Assembly (NCBI GenBank): GCA_045589455.1
Contig: JAZNPC010000068.1
Span: 1 to 30,881 of the forward strand
Reading direction: 5' to 3'
DNA from: RGIG990 sp045589455
Lineage (GTDB): Bacteria > Verrucomicrobiota > Kiritimatiellia > RFP12 > UBA3636
DNA length: 30,881 bases
A program made the position numbers and the translations under genes. Under the pieces are notes generated by a model, which was given only the letters and a program-made list of their open reading frames with translations, was not told the origin of the DNA and searched no databases. Positions 1 to 7,367 of the stretch are shown here, one piece after another (position 1 is the first letter of the stretch; the number at the start of each line of letters is the position of its first letter).

Positions 1-133
1 ATACAGAATTTTCAGAATAAGAGCTTCTCAACCATGCTTCCGCTGTTTCAATACACTTATATAAATCTGCTACTACCGCATTTATCATAAATGCAAATAA
101 AACCACACTTAAAATTAATGTTTTTTTATTCAT
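1..133 (-). CDS. Secreted protein, N-terminal part only (runs off window)
   Basis: An ATG at 131-133 on the minus strand opens a frame that stays open to the left edge of the window (44 codons). The first 22 residues look like a classical Sec signal peptide: MNKK, a hydrophobic stretch (LILSVVLFAFMI), then a VVA-D cleavage site. The mature part begins DLYKCIETAEAWLRSS. A good ribosome binding site (AGGAG, 5 nt before the ATG) supports the start. It follows nfo on the same strand after a 61-bp gap filled by a TTG-rich repeat, so it could be the last visible gene of the heptosyltransferase-queA-hisF-nfo run or have its own promoter. Too little is present to name a family; a periplasmic, surface or pilin-like role is possible but not shown. 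Confidence 0.7.
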   Translation of the reverse strand, partial: MNKKTLILSVVLFAFMINAVVADLYKCIETAEAWLRSSYSENSV

Positions 134-149
134 AACTTCTCCTATTTTG

Positions 150-199
150 CACTATTGATTGTTGTATGTTGATATCTAATTGTTGATTGTTGTATTATT
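150..199. repeat. TTG-rich short repeat (TTGATTGTTG type)
   Basis: Degenerate direct repeats built from TTGATTGTTG / TTGTATGTTG units lie between nfo and the next gene and run into the nfo stop codon. The same words recur at 4011-4024 (reverse strand), 15119-15222 and 20921-20935, so this is a dispersed low-complexity family. Confidence 0.6.
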
Positions 200-1040
200 T
201 CCTAAGCTGCTTTAGTAGTGCAATTTCCTTTGCATAGCCATCAAGCTCATTTGGTGTTTCCAAAAGAAATGGAAGGTGGCGTAGCTTTGGATGATTAATT
301 ACACGAGCAATTGCATCTAAAGGAAGCTGCCCCTCGCCAAGCTTTGCGTGACGGTCCTTATGAGCAGCAAGCGTATTCAAGCTTCCATTAAGATGAATTG
401 CCTTCAGCCGATTAAGCCCAATTACATTATCAAATTCTGCAATCACGCCATCAAGGTCCGACACAATATCGTAGCCTCCATCCCAAATATGGCAGGTATC
501 AAGGCAAACACCAAGCTGCTGAGACAGCTCCACTTTATCAATAATTGTGCGAAGCTCCTCAAAACTTCTTCCTATCTCACTGCCCTTACCCGCCATTGTC
601 TCTAACAAAACAAGTGTGCTTTGCTCTGGAGAAAGGATGCGATTCAATAAATCACAAATTAACTCAATGCCCTTTTCTACACCCTGCTGCACATGGCTAC
701 CAGGATGAAAGTTATAGTAACTATTTGGTGTATATTCAAGACGCTTTAAATCGTCGGACATCACCTCAAAAGCAAAGTCACGAATGCGCTCATCTGCAGC
801 GCACGCATTAAGCGTATAAGGAGCATGTGCAACAATTGGTCCAATATCATTCTCTTCTGCCAATTGTAGATATGCATCAATATCCTTTTGAGAAATAGGC
901 TTTGCGGCACCACCGCGTGGATTGCGGGTAAAAAATTGAAATGTATTTGCACCTATCTCAAGGGCTGTTTTACCCATAGCCAAATAGCCATTGGAGGAAG
1001 ATAAATGACAGCCGACCTTAAATACATCACCATTACTCAT
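195..1040 (-). CDS. nfo: Endonuclease IV (AP endonuclease, deoxyribonuclease IV)
   Basis: Base-excision repair enzyme that cleaves the phosphodiester bond 5' to abasic sites and removes 3'-blocking groups in a Zn-dependent reaction; cytoplasmic. The 281-residue length is normal for the family. Family signatures and metal ligands are visible in order: GCHLSSSNG near residue 10, AHAPY (H72), NFHPGSH (H112), LLETMAGKGSEIG (E147), CLDTCHIWDGGYD (D181, H184), AIHLNGS (H216), KDRHAKLGEG (D229, H231) and LLETP (E261). One small deviation is HLNGS where many homologues have HLNDS. The ATG at 1040 is preceded by GAGG at 7 nt. The gene overlaps the end of hisF by 8 bp, which suggests translational coupling in a shared minus-strand transcript. 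Confidence 0.95.
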   Translation of the reverse strand: MSNGDVFKVGCHLSSSNGYLAMGKTALEIGANTFQFFTRNPRGGAAKPISQKDIDAYLQLAEENDIGPIVAHAPYTLNACAADERIRDFAFEVMSDDLKRLEYTPNSYYNFHPGSHVQQGVEKGIELICDLLNRILSPEQSTLVLLETMAGKGSEIGRSFEELRTIIDKVELSQQLGVCLDTCHIWDGGYDIVSDLDGVIAEFDNVIGLNRLKAIHLNGSLNTLAAHKDRHAKLGEGQLPLDAIARVINHPKLRHLPFLLETPNELDGYAKEIALLKQLRK

Positions 1041-1815
1041 AGCACATCCTCACTGGAACATTTAATTCATGAAGTCTATCCTTGATGCTCTTGATGGTAT
1101 ATTCACCTGTGTGAACCATACCTGCAACAATCGCTGCATCTGCATGAGCAATATTAAAAGCATCTGCCAAGTGCTCTGGCTTTCCTGCACCACCAGAAGC
1201 AACAACAGGGATCCCAACTGCATCAGCAATTAGCTGAGTAATCTCTAGCTGGAAGCCAGCACGTGTGCCATCTGCATCCACTGAGTTTACAACGATTTCG
1301 CCAGCACCCTCGCCCTCTGCACGCTTTGCCCATTCAACAGCATCAATACCTGTGCGGTTACGGAAGCCACGTGTGGTAATCTCATAGCCTGATGGACACT
1401 TTGCCAAATCATCTGTTTTCACAGGATCCATACCAAGCACAATGCACTGAGAACCAAATGCACGAGCACCCTCACCAATCAAGGCTGGCTTTGCAACTGC
1501 TAGCGAATTAACAGAAACCTTCTCCGCTCCAGCAAGTAAAATCTTTGACATATCCTCAAGAGAAGAAACACCACCACCAACCGCAAATGGAATGCGAATA
1601 GCCTTTGCAACTGCTGCTACCATTGCTAAATCTGTTGGTCTATGCTCGGCAGAGGCTGTAATATCATAAACAACTAGCTCATCGCAGCCCTCAAGATAAT
1701 AACGCTCGGCGAGCTCAACTGGGTCACCTAAATCAATGTTGTTTTGAAATTTCACACCCTTGGTTACACGATTCTTGATTACATCGAGGCATGGGATAAT
1801 TCGTCTTGTTAGCAT
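1033..1815 (-). CDS. hisF: Imidazole glycerol phosphate synthase, cyclase subunit HisF
   Basis: Cyclase half of the HisH-HisF complex: it uses ammonia from HisH to turn PRFAR into imidazole glycerol phosphate and AICAR, linking histidine and purine synthesis. The (beta/alpha)8 barrel is full length (260 aa). It begins MLTRRIIPCLDV with catalytic D11; the second catalytic Asp is D130 in VLGMDPVK. Phosphate-binding loops AVGGGVSS (about 78-85), VVNSVDADGTRAGF (175-188) and ASGGAGKPEHL (206-216) are intact. A longer open frame reaches 1866, but the ATG at 1815 is preferred because it matches the family N-terminus and has GGAG 5 nt upstream. No hisH or other his gene is in the window, so hisF is detached from a his operon here; it sits 32 bp after queA and overlaps nfo. 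Confidence 0.96.
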   Translation of the reverse strand: MLTRRIIPCLDVIKNRVTKGVKFQNNIDLGDPVELAERYYLEGCDELVVYDITASAEHRPTDLAMVAAVAKAIRIPFAVGGGVSSLEDMSKILLAGAEKVSVNSLAVAKPALIGEGARAFGSQCIVLGMDPVKTDDLAKCPSGYEITTRGFRNRTGIDAVEWAKRAEGEGAGEIVVNSVDADGTRAGFQLEITQLIADAVGIPVVASGGAGKPEHLADAFNIAHADAAIVAGMVHTGEYTIKSIKDRLHELNVPVRMCYE

Positions 1816-1847
1816 TTTTACTCCATAATAAAAATTTGGGTTTGTGA

Positions 1848-2900
1848 TTAAATTATTAGCATGCAATCGCCATAGCTATAGAAGCGATACTTTTCTTGAA
1901 TTGCTGCCTGATAAGCCTTAAAAATTTTATCGCTACCAGCTAGAGCACAAATCATCATAAGCAGGGTTGAGCATGGCAAATGGAAATTTGTTAGCATTAT
2001 ATCTACTGCCTTAAACTCATACGGTGGATAGATAAAAGCTGTGCTACGGGCCTTCTCTGCTGTCACCACGCCATTATGAGCTGTAGCGGAGGTTTCAAGA
2101 GTGCGCACGCTTGTGCTACCAACTGCAAGGACTCTGCCACCGCGTGCCTTACACGCTGCCACAGCAGCAGCAGTTGACTTTGGCACCTCATAGCGTTCTG
2201 CATCCATCACATGCTCTTCAACATTTGTTGCCTTAACTGGTCTAAATGTACCAGGCCCAACATGTAGAGTCACAAACTCGCGGGCAACACCCTTCTCTGA
2301 AAGCTTATCAAGTAGAGCATTTGAGAAATGCAAGCCTGCTGTTGGTGCTGCAACAGCGCCAACCTCGCGAGCATACACTGTCTGATAGCGCTCCTTATCT
2401 AACTCCACGCGTTCATCTCCACTTTCACGATGAATGTATGGAGGAACTGGTGGAACACCATGCTTGTCTAGAATTTCAAAGAAATCGCCCTCTGAAGCAA
2501 CTGTTACATCAACCTTGCCATCCTCATATTTTGCCTGAACCGTTGCTTTAATCTCTCCATCTGCAAGCAGCATTACTGCGCCAGGACGCATTGGGCGTGA
2601 GCTCTTGCACATCACAGTCCATGCACCAGGAAGTCTAACTGATGGCTCAATAAATAGCACCTCCACCTTACCAGGTGTATCCTCCCAAGTACCAAAGGCG
2701 CGAGCAGAGAATACGCGAGTATCGTTGAACACCATCAAATCATTTGGTGTGAGATAATCAACAATATCAGCAATATGCTTATGCTCAATTTCTCCTGTGG
2801 CACGGTGTAGCACAAGCATACGAGAAATACCACGCTCTGCAGGTGGCTCTTGGGCAATTAGCTCCTCTGGTAGTACATAATCAAAATCTGAGGTTAACAT
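1848..2900 (-). CDS. queA: S-adenosylmethionine:tRNA ribosyltransferase-isomerase QueA
   Basis: Transfers and isomerises the ribosyl group of S-adenosylmethionine onto 7-aminomethyl-7-deazaguanine at the tRNA wobble position to give epoxyqueuosine. The 350-residue length is typical. Family motifs are present throughout: FDYVLPEELIAQEP at the start, NDTRVF (59-64), QTVYAREVGAVAAPTAGLHF (173-192), LHVGPGTFRPV (212-222), GSTSVRTLE (261-269, usually GTTSVRTLE), LTNFHLPCSTLLMM (303-316, usually Lys in place of Cys310) and YRFYSYGDCMLI at the C-terminus. The ATG at 2900 matches the family start although no clear Shine-Dalgarno sequence is seen. It lies 45 bp after the heptosyltransferase gene and 32 bp before hisF, all on the minus strand. 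No tgt gene is visible in the window. Confidence 0.96.
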   Translation of the reverse strand: MLTSDFDYVLPEELIAQEPPAERGISRMLVLHRATGEIEHKHIADIVDYLTPNDLMVFNDTRVFSARAFGTWEDTPGKVEVLFIEPSVRLPGAWTVMCKSSRPMRPGAVMLLADGEIKATVQAKYEDGKVDVTVASEGDFFEILDKHGVPPVPPYIHRESGDERVELDKERYQTVYAREVGAVAAPTAGLHFSNALLDKLSEKGVAREFVTLHVGPGTFRPVKATNVEEHVMDAERYEVPKSTAAAVAACKARGGRVLAVGSTSVRTLETSATAHNGVVTAEKARSTAFIYPPYEFKAVDIMLTNFHLPCSTLLMMICALAGSDKIFKAYQAAIQEKYRFYSYGDCMLII

Positions 2901-2945
2901 AAATAATTTTTCTAATTTTTAATTCTTAACAGCTAATGCTTTCGC

Positions 2946-3926
2946 TTAGCGCTTTAACAATTTGCAAACAGCATCAAACATCATATCAACTGAAACAGCT
3001 GTCATGCACTCAATTGTTCCTTTAGGACAAACTCTCTTGCGACATGGTGTACAATTATTTGCTCGAACAACAAGGTTCCCATTTCCATATGGGCCAGTAC
3101 GCTCTGGTGAGGTAGGGCCAAAAGGTACAGCAACTGGTGTATAGGTTGCCACACCCATATGCATTGGGCCAGAATCATTTGAAACAAGCACATTCATTTG
3201 CTTGAGCACAGCCATTGTTTGAGCAATAGATGTTACTCCACACAAATTTGTGCCATGCTTTGTTGCAGCGACAATTTGATCTCCTAGCTCCTTCTCTCCT
3301 GGACCACCGAGAACATAGATTGCAGCATTTAGCTCTCGCTCTAGCTTTTCAGCAAGCTTTGCGAAGCTATCTGCTGGCCAATTCTTTGTAACCCAGCGTG
3401 ACATTGGTGCAATTGCTATACGCACTGCAGGAGTGTTTTCGGTCTGAGGCAAATCATATTGTGGCAGAGTGAGCGGATACATTGGCTCTGCAGGAACAGG
3501 GATACCAAGGTAGCTAAGAATATCATAGCACTCCTCCACTGCATGGCGATTCTTGTTACGCTTTCCTGCCAAAGCATGATAGAACATTGGGGCTCCCTCA
3601 CGCGCAAAGGATGGGCCAATGCGTTTCTTTGAGCGAGCAGCTCTAGCAACTAATGCACTCTTCATTAGACCTTGAAAATCGATGACCATATCATATTCGT
3701 CTGATTTATGAAGTGCTCGTAGAGCTTTAAAATATTCACGAAGCTTTGATGGGCGTGGAACCTCAATAACCTTGTCAACACAAGCAAAACAGCGCACAAT
3801 ACTTGCAAAATTTGGCTGAACGGCCCAATGCACTTCGGCACCATAGTGCTGTTTAAGGGCAGCCACTGCTGGAAGAGCATGGAGTGTATCTCCAAAGGAG
3901 CTAAGTTTTACGACAAGTATTTTCAT
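2946..3926 (-). CDS. waaC: Lipopolysaccharide heptosyltransferase I-like (GT9)
   Basis: GT9 glycosyltransferase that most likely adds L-glycero-D-manno-heptose to the Kdo of lipid A at the inner membrane during LPS inner-core assembly. The 326-residue protein starts MKILVVKLSSFGDTLHALPA, the typical GT9 N-terminus with D13 of the GD(T/V)LH motif. It continues with VIDFQGLMKSALVARAA (81-97), the APMSRWVTKNWP donor-site region (173-184), LGGPGEKE (206-213) and SNDSGPMHMG (249-258). A C-terminal cysteine cluster (C292, C295, C300, C307), seen in many heptosyltransferases of non-enteric bacteria, is present. Assignment to step I rather than II rests on overall resemblance to WaaC in the first 130 residues and is less certain than the GT9 family call. 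It is first in the minus-strand run ahead of queA. Confidence 0.82.
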   Translation of the reverse strand: MKILVVKLSSFGDTLHALPAVAALKQHYGAEVHWAVQPNFASIVRCFACVDKVIEVPRPSKLREYFKALRALHKSDEYDMVIDFQGLMKSALVARAARSKKRIGPSFAREGAPMFYHALAGKRNKNRHAVEECYDILSYLGIPVPAEPMYPLTLPQYDLPQTENTPAVRIAIAPMSRWVTKNWPADSFAKLAEKLERELNAAIYVLGGPGEKELGDQIVAATKHGTNLCGVTSIAQTMAVLKQMNVLVSNDSGPMHMGVATYTPVAVPFGPTSPERTGPYGNGNLVVRANNCTPCRKRVCPKGTIECMTAVSVDMMFDAVCKLLKR

Positions 3927-3980
3927 GAATTTAAATTATTATTGGGATAAAATCGGTTAAAATTGATAAAACAAAATTTA

Positions 3981-4009
3981 TATATAAATTTTACCACGAA
4001 TTAGCACAA
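3981..4009 (-). promoter_or_regulatory. Putative sigma70-type promoter for heptosyltransferase-queA-hisF-nfo
   Basis: On the minus strand TTGTGC (4004-4009) and TATATA (3981-3986) are separated by exactly 17 nt, about 55 nt before the heptosyltransferase ATG. The same consensus class is seen upstream of gmk. The region is AT-rich, so chance matches are possible. Confidence 0.45.
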
Positions 4010-4106
4010 TAATCAACAATCAACGTACACGAACACATATGTAGAAAGCTAAATTCGTCAATTAGATTTTACATTTCTAGCGTGATGGCAAGGATGACGG
4101 CTAGAA

Positions 4107-4309
4107 GTGCGAAAAAGGGACGCAGAGACGCAACCTCCTACGCAAGGCTACGGAGGTCAGGAAGGACGCGGAGGGCGCTAGGCTTGTGTGATGGTGTGGT
4201 GATTGGGCGCTGACGCGCACATTACCGCTTGTTGTTGCCTTTATTATTGCGAAATCTAACGAAGCAATAATGCAACTGCCAAGCGCTAATGTGTACGACC
4301 CACCAAGGC
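4107..4309 (-). repeat. Composite dispersed repeat, copy 1 (hairpin plus GCAGAGACGC module)
   Basis: A ~200-bp element nearly repeated in the same orientation at 27857-28042. Read on the minus strand it has three modules: a long imperfect hairpin (arms 4264-4296 and 4217-4250, 13-nt loop) with the core GCGCTTGGCAGTTGC; a CACCACACCATCACACAAGC stretch; and a CTCCGCGTCC...GCGTCTCTGCGTCCC module ending TTTTTCGCACTTCTAGC. A third, more divergent copy in the opposite orientation is at 28585-28745. It fills the space between the kinase gene and the heptosyltransferase promoter. Short open frames across it are repeat-derived and not believed to be genes. Confidence 0.8.
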
Positions 4310-4501
4310 ATTTAAGACATGGTGCATGATGCAGATTGTTGTGCGCTGCGGCGCGTGCGGCGCAGTGCGCCCATCGGGCGCAGATGATGGTGGGTGCGCG
4401 CTGAGCTAGCATGATGGCTAATATGACGGCTAGCGTGATGCGCGTGATAACTAGCGTGGTGGCTCCCGCCTAAGGATTCAAAAGGGGGAAAGCAAATTAG
4501 T
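4310..4501. other. Intergenic, degenerate CTAGCGTGATGG repeats
   Basis: No gene is seen here. The stretch has a GC-rich patch (GCGGCGCGTGCGGCGCAG), then several degenerate copies of CTAGCGTGATGGCTA between about 4408 and 4462 that also flank the composite repeat on its other side (4078-4106). AAAGGGGGAAAGCA at 4479-4492 resembles GAAGGGGGAAAGCA at 7270-7283. No clear intrinsic terminator for the kinase gene was found. Confidence 0.5.
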
Positions 4502-5773
4502 TTAACCCAGAGTATAATGACACGCCTTTGCTAAGGCATAAACAAATTCTAAAACTGTTGAATAACGGCAATCTTGTTCTACATGTGTCGCCTTTTCAAG
4601 TACAGCAGCTATATCTGCATTTACACCAGTAAATGCTGGACGAAGACCCTGGAAGAAATCATCAAGCTTTGTGCCAACAGGGAATGGAAAACATCCCGTA
4701 AACATCATATATGCAATAATTCCAATTGCATATATATCACCCGCAGGGCCTACGATATCACCACGAAACTGCTCTGGACTCATAAACTCTGGAGTGCCAA
4801 CAATAACATCATTTTCATGAATTTTATTGTGCAATGTAGCTGTACCAAAATCAATAATTTTTACTTCTCCACTATCAGTAATAACGATATTTTCTGGCTT
4901 CAAATCCTTGTGAACAACATTATGGCTATGTACGTAATCGATAGGTCTAGCAGCTTGAAGTAAAATTTGCAAAACTGTCTCTACATCCATTGGTCCATTA
5001 GAAGCTAAAATATCACGCAAAGAGTCTCCATGTATAACCTCCATAACCATATAATAACAGCCGTTATAATTATTAAAGTTATAGAAGCGAAGAATACCTG
5101 TATGGCTAAGCTGCATTGTGATGCGTGCTTCATCTTTAAATGAAGCCATAACAGCCGGATCTGTCAACAAATCAGGATTAATAACCTTAATTGCAACATC
5201 CATCTCAAGGAATTTATCTCTAGCTAAAAAAACACTACCTGTACCACCAGTACCAATTAGATTTAACAAGGTATATCGAGAAGGATCAGGCCCAAGCATA
5301 TCCTTACCAAGCTTCATTTTTTCATTGCCATAATCTTGGCTCGTTTTTTCTTCCTTTAACTGCTTGATTTTGACCTTCTTTTCACTTGATACAGAAGTTG
5401 CTTCAATATACTTTTTAACTTCGTCGCTAATGATTTTTTTAATATCAGCTGGTTGCCATGGTCGTGGAACGAATACAGAACCTCGGCCTGCTTGTATTAA
5501 ATTTTGAGCACGAACTGCTGCACCTTTAGGACCAGTAAAAATGACTCGAAGCATTGGATTTGTGCAGTTTGCAATAGCAATTAGAGACTTAAAATCCATG
5601 CCAGGTGTTGTTATGTCACAAACCCACACACCTACAAGCATTGTTTGCAAAGCATGACGCGCTAATGATGGAGTTTTAACAGACACCACCAATCTATCAG
5701 GACCACTCAAATGCTGCCTAATATTCGATACTGGTTGCGGATCAAGCACCAAAATAGTAATTGGTGATGCCAT
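4502..5773 (-). CDS. Receiver-like domain fused to Ser/Thr protein kinase
   Basis: A 423-residue two-domain signalling protein. Residues 5-120 resemble a response-regulator receiver fold: TILVLDP at strand 1 (D11 but no second acidic residue), VWVCDITTPGMD with the phospho-acceptor position D53, VIFTGP with T80, and PRPW where the usual Lys is Arg104. It may therefore be degenerate. A charged linker (121-165) leads to a Hanks-type kinase (167-420): glycine loop GTGGTGSVF (174-182), VAIK (K196), HKDLKPEN (catalytic D290, N295; HKD instead of HRD), DFG (308-310), GTPEFMSPEQ (326-335) and D346. All catalytic residues are kept, so it should be active. There is no transmembrane segment. The ATG overlaps the coaC stop codon as TAATG, so it is the third gene of the gmk operon. 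Targets are unknown. Confidence 0.88.
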   Translation of the reverse strand: MASPITILVLDPQPVSNIRQHLSGPDRLVVSVKTPSLARHALQTMLVGVWVCDITTPGMDFKSLIAIANCTNPMLRVIFTGPKGAAVRAQNLIQAGRGSVFVPRPWQPADIKKIISDEVKKYIEATSVSSEKKVKIKQLKEEKTSQDYGNEKMKLGKDMLGPDPSRYTLLNLIGTGGTGSVFLARDKFLEMDVAIKVINPDLLTDPAVMASFKDEARITMQLSHTGILRFYNFNNYNGCYYMVMEVIHGDSLRDILASNGPMDVETVLQILLQAARPIDYVHSHNVVHKDLKPENIVITDSGEVKIIDFGTATLHNKIHENDVIVGTPEFMSPEQFRGDIVGPAGDIYAIGIIAYMMFTGCFPFPVGTKLDDFFQGLRPAFTGVNADIAAVLEKATHVEQDCRYSTVLEFVYALAKACHYTLG

Positions 5774-6324
5774 TATTTAATCTCCTTATTTTGCCCAACT
5801 ATATCAATTGCTACTCTAGCAATTACAGAAGGCTCTGGAAGCTTGCCTTTTGCATTAACACCACAAGCTAGTTCACCAGAATCAGGATCAACAAAACGAA
5901 CTCCACGTTGCTCTAGCACCGCCACATTTGCTTGTGTAGCAGGGTTTCCCCACATATTCACATTCATTGAAGGAGCAATTAAAACTGGAGCAGTACAAGC
6001 TAAAAAAGTTGCAGTTAATGCATCATCTCCTATACCATTTGCAAGTTTTCCTAAAACATTTGCAGTACATGGAGCGATAACAAAAGCATCAGCAAAATTT
6101 GCTAATTCTATATGTGCAGGCATCCAATTTTCATCCTCTTGATTAAAAAGAGTTACTGCAACTGGATTTTTGGAAAGAGTACGGAAGGTTAATGGGGTAA
6201 CAAATTCACAAGCGCTCTTTGTCATAACAACACGAACCTCATGCCCTGCTTTAACAAATTCGCGAACTAATTCGCATGCCTTATATGCTGCTATTGAACC
6301 TGTTACACCTACTACAAAATTCAT
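5773..6324 (-). CDS. coaC: Phosphopantothenoylcysteine decarboxylase (CoaC, stand-alone)
   Basis: FMN-dependent decarboxylase of coenzyme A biosynthesis converting 4'-phosphopantothenoylcysteine to 4'-phosphopantetheine. The 183-residue protein is a complete HFCD-family flavoprotein: VGVTGSIAAYK (5-15) for FMN, active-site H71 in MPAHIELA, PSMNVNMW (118-125) with N121, and the substrate-recognition flap ELACGVNAKGK with C154. The start is the ATG at 6324, not the GTG upstream at 6351, because it has a strong GGAGG 7 nt ahead and overlaps the gmk stop as ATGA. Unlike the common CoaBC fusion of about 400 aa, it ends after the CoaC domain and the kinase gene begins at once, so CoaB must be encoded elsewhere. 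Other HFCD decarboxylases (UbiX, LanD-like) are less likely given the PxMNxxMW motif and the gmk neighbour. Confidence 0.9.
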   Translation of the reverse strand: MNFVVGVTGSIAAYKACELVREFVKAGHEVRVVMTKSACEFVTPLTFRTLSKNPVAVTLFNQEDENWMPAHIELANFADAFVIAPCTANVLGKLANGIGDDALTATFLACTAPVLIAPSMNVNMWGNPATQANVAVLEQRGVRFVDPDSGELACGVNAKGKLPEPSVIARVAIDIVGQNKEIK

Positions 6325-6917
6325 TTTGATGCCTCCGAAAGAATTCCGCACAACTCTTTGTATGCACGCTCTAAATCGTCATTGACCACAATATACTGAT
6401 ATTCATTAGCACGATCAATTTCACCTTTTGCATTATTTAAACGCTTTTGGATAACCTCTGGAGCATCCTCACCACGCTTATTGAGGCGAGCCTCTAGTTC
6501 TTCTATAGAAGGAACCGTAATAAAAATATCTATAAATGAATCTTTAATTAAACTATCGTCTGGAAGTGCTTTAATGATATCACGAACCTGAGCAGCCCCA
6601 GCAACATCAATATCCATAATTATAGAATTACCCTGCTTAAGTGCTTGCTCTACCGTACTACGGAGAGTACCATAGCGATTGCCATGAACAATTGCATTTT
6701 CAAGAAAATCACCATTCTCTATACGAGCAACAAATTCCTCTTCAGTTAGGAAATGATATGCGACACCATCCTTTTCCTGTCCACGTGGCTTACGTGTAGT
6801 ACATGAAATTGAATAAACCAAGCTCTCGGATTCTGCTAATAGCTTATTACAAAGTGTTGATTTTCCTGCACCTGATGGGGCTGAAACTACGATTAATAGT
6901 GGCTTATTAAAATTCAT
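6321..6917 (-). CDS. gmk: Guanylate kinase
   Basis: Phosphorylates GMP/dGMP to GDP/dGDP using ATP, an essential nucleotide-salvage step in the cytosol. The 198-residue protein has the P-loop SAPSGAGKST (12-21), the GMP-binding region SISCTTRKPRGQEKDGVAYHFL (within 36-57), NRYGT (80-84), the MDIDVAG segment and the lid around RLNKRGEDAPE. The open frame can be extended to a TTG at 6944, but the ATG at 6917 matches the family N-terminus and is chosen. It is first in the operon and is preceded by a perfect consensus promoter at 6968-6996. The gmk-coaC order recalls the common gmk-rpoZ-coaBC arrangement, but no rpoZ (omega) frame lies between them. Confidence 0.95.
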   Translation of the reverse strand: MNFNKPLLIVVSAPSGAGKSTLCNKLLAESESLVYSISCTTRKPRGQEKDGVAYHFLTEEEFVARIENGDFLENAIVHGNRYGTLRSTVEQALKQGNSIIMDIDVAGAAQVRDIIKALPDDSLIKDSFIDIFITVPSIEELEARLNKRGEDAPEVIQKRLNNAKGEIDRANEYQYIVVNDDLERAYKELCGILSEASK

Positions 6918-6967
6918 TTTATTCTCAATCTCAATGGGTAACAAAAATATGACTTTTTTGCGAAAAT

Positions 6968-6996
6968 ATTATATAAATTTTGGCTTTTCGTGTCAA
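6968..6996 (-). promoter_or_regulatory. Consensus sigma70 promoter of gmk-coaC-kinase operon
   Basis: On the minus strand a perfect TTGACA (6991-6996) and a perfect TATAAT (6968-6973) are spaced by 17 nt, predicting a transcript start near 6960 and a leader of about 45 nt before the gmk ATG. It is the best promoter match in the window. Confidence 0.88.
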
Positions 6997-7105
6997 GCGT
7001 GGTAATTCCAATACTCATAGCAGGAACGGAACTGAGTTTTTCAACAAATTCGTCCAAACTTCAGTAGCTGGAAACTAATTCTATTAATGCGATGACTAGG
7101 ACCAC

Positions 7106-7156
7106 GCCACCTCTCATCTAAGAAAGTATGGGAGAATGGATTGCTTATGCGATGAG
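7106..7156. repeat. Inverted repeat CTCATCTAAG / CTTATGCGATGAG
   Basis: Arms CTCATCTAAG (7106-7115) and CTTATGCGATGAG (7144-7156) pair across a ~28-nt loop, directly beside the hairpin element at 7171-7250. It may be an outer part of that element. Function is unknown. Confidence 0.45.
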
Positions 7157-7170
7157 ACATGCACGACATG

Positions 7171-7250
7171 ACACAAGCACTTATGGTTGCCTTGTTTATT
7201 GCAAAATCTATAGAGACAATAAACAAGTCAAATTCCAAGCGCTTGTGTGT
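7171..7250 (-). repeat. Long hairpin repeat element, family copy 2
   Basis: Imperfect inverted repeat with arms 7171-7202 and 7217-7250 around a 14-nt loop. On the minus strand it reads ACACACAAGCGCTTGGAATT..., sharing the ACA(C/T)(A/T)AGCGCTTGG outer core, the central TTGC/GCAAT pairing and the arm/loop architecture with copies at 4217-4296, 27951-28030 and 28585-28660. Open frames across it (83 aa minus, 80 aa plus) are considered spurious. Confidence 0.75.
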
Positions 7251-7330
7251 ACAGCCATCAAGGGTTCCGAAGGGGGAAAGCATTATGCGCATGATGGTTA
7301 GAGGTGCTAGGTTTTACCAAAATATATATA

Positions 7331-7359
7331 AAAAAAGGGCTGCCGAAGCAGCCCTTTTT
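7331..7359 (-). terminator. Intrinsic terminator of the giant secreted protein gene
   Basis: On the minus strand GGGCTGC, a TTCG tetraloop and GCAGCCC (7337-7354) are followed by at least six T. It lies 9-37 nt after the stop codon at 7368. A-tracts on both sides make it potentially bidirectional. Confidence 0.9.
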
Positions 7360-7367
7360 ATCAAAAG

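Noticed and set aside
1816..1866. N-terminal extension of HisF to 277 aa
   Set aside because: The added 17 residues do not belong to the family and the ATG at 1815 has a GGAG ribosome site.
4217..4296. Hairpin elements as integron attC sites
   Set aside because: Size and imperfect pairing fit, but the required core GTTRRRY and inverse core RYYYAAC at the ends are not present and no integrase or cassette genes are seen.
4101..4412. 103-aa minus-strand frame with GGSYTLALGSCIIAS, similar to a frame at 27808-28083
   Set aside because: The similarity comes from two copies of the composite repeat; the frame spans hairpin arms and low-complexity tracts and has no ribosome site.
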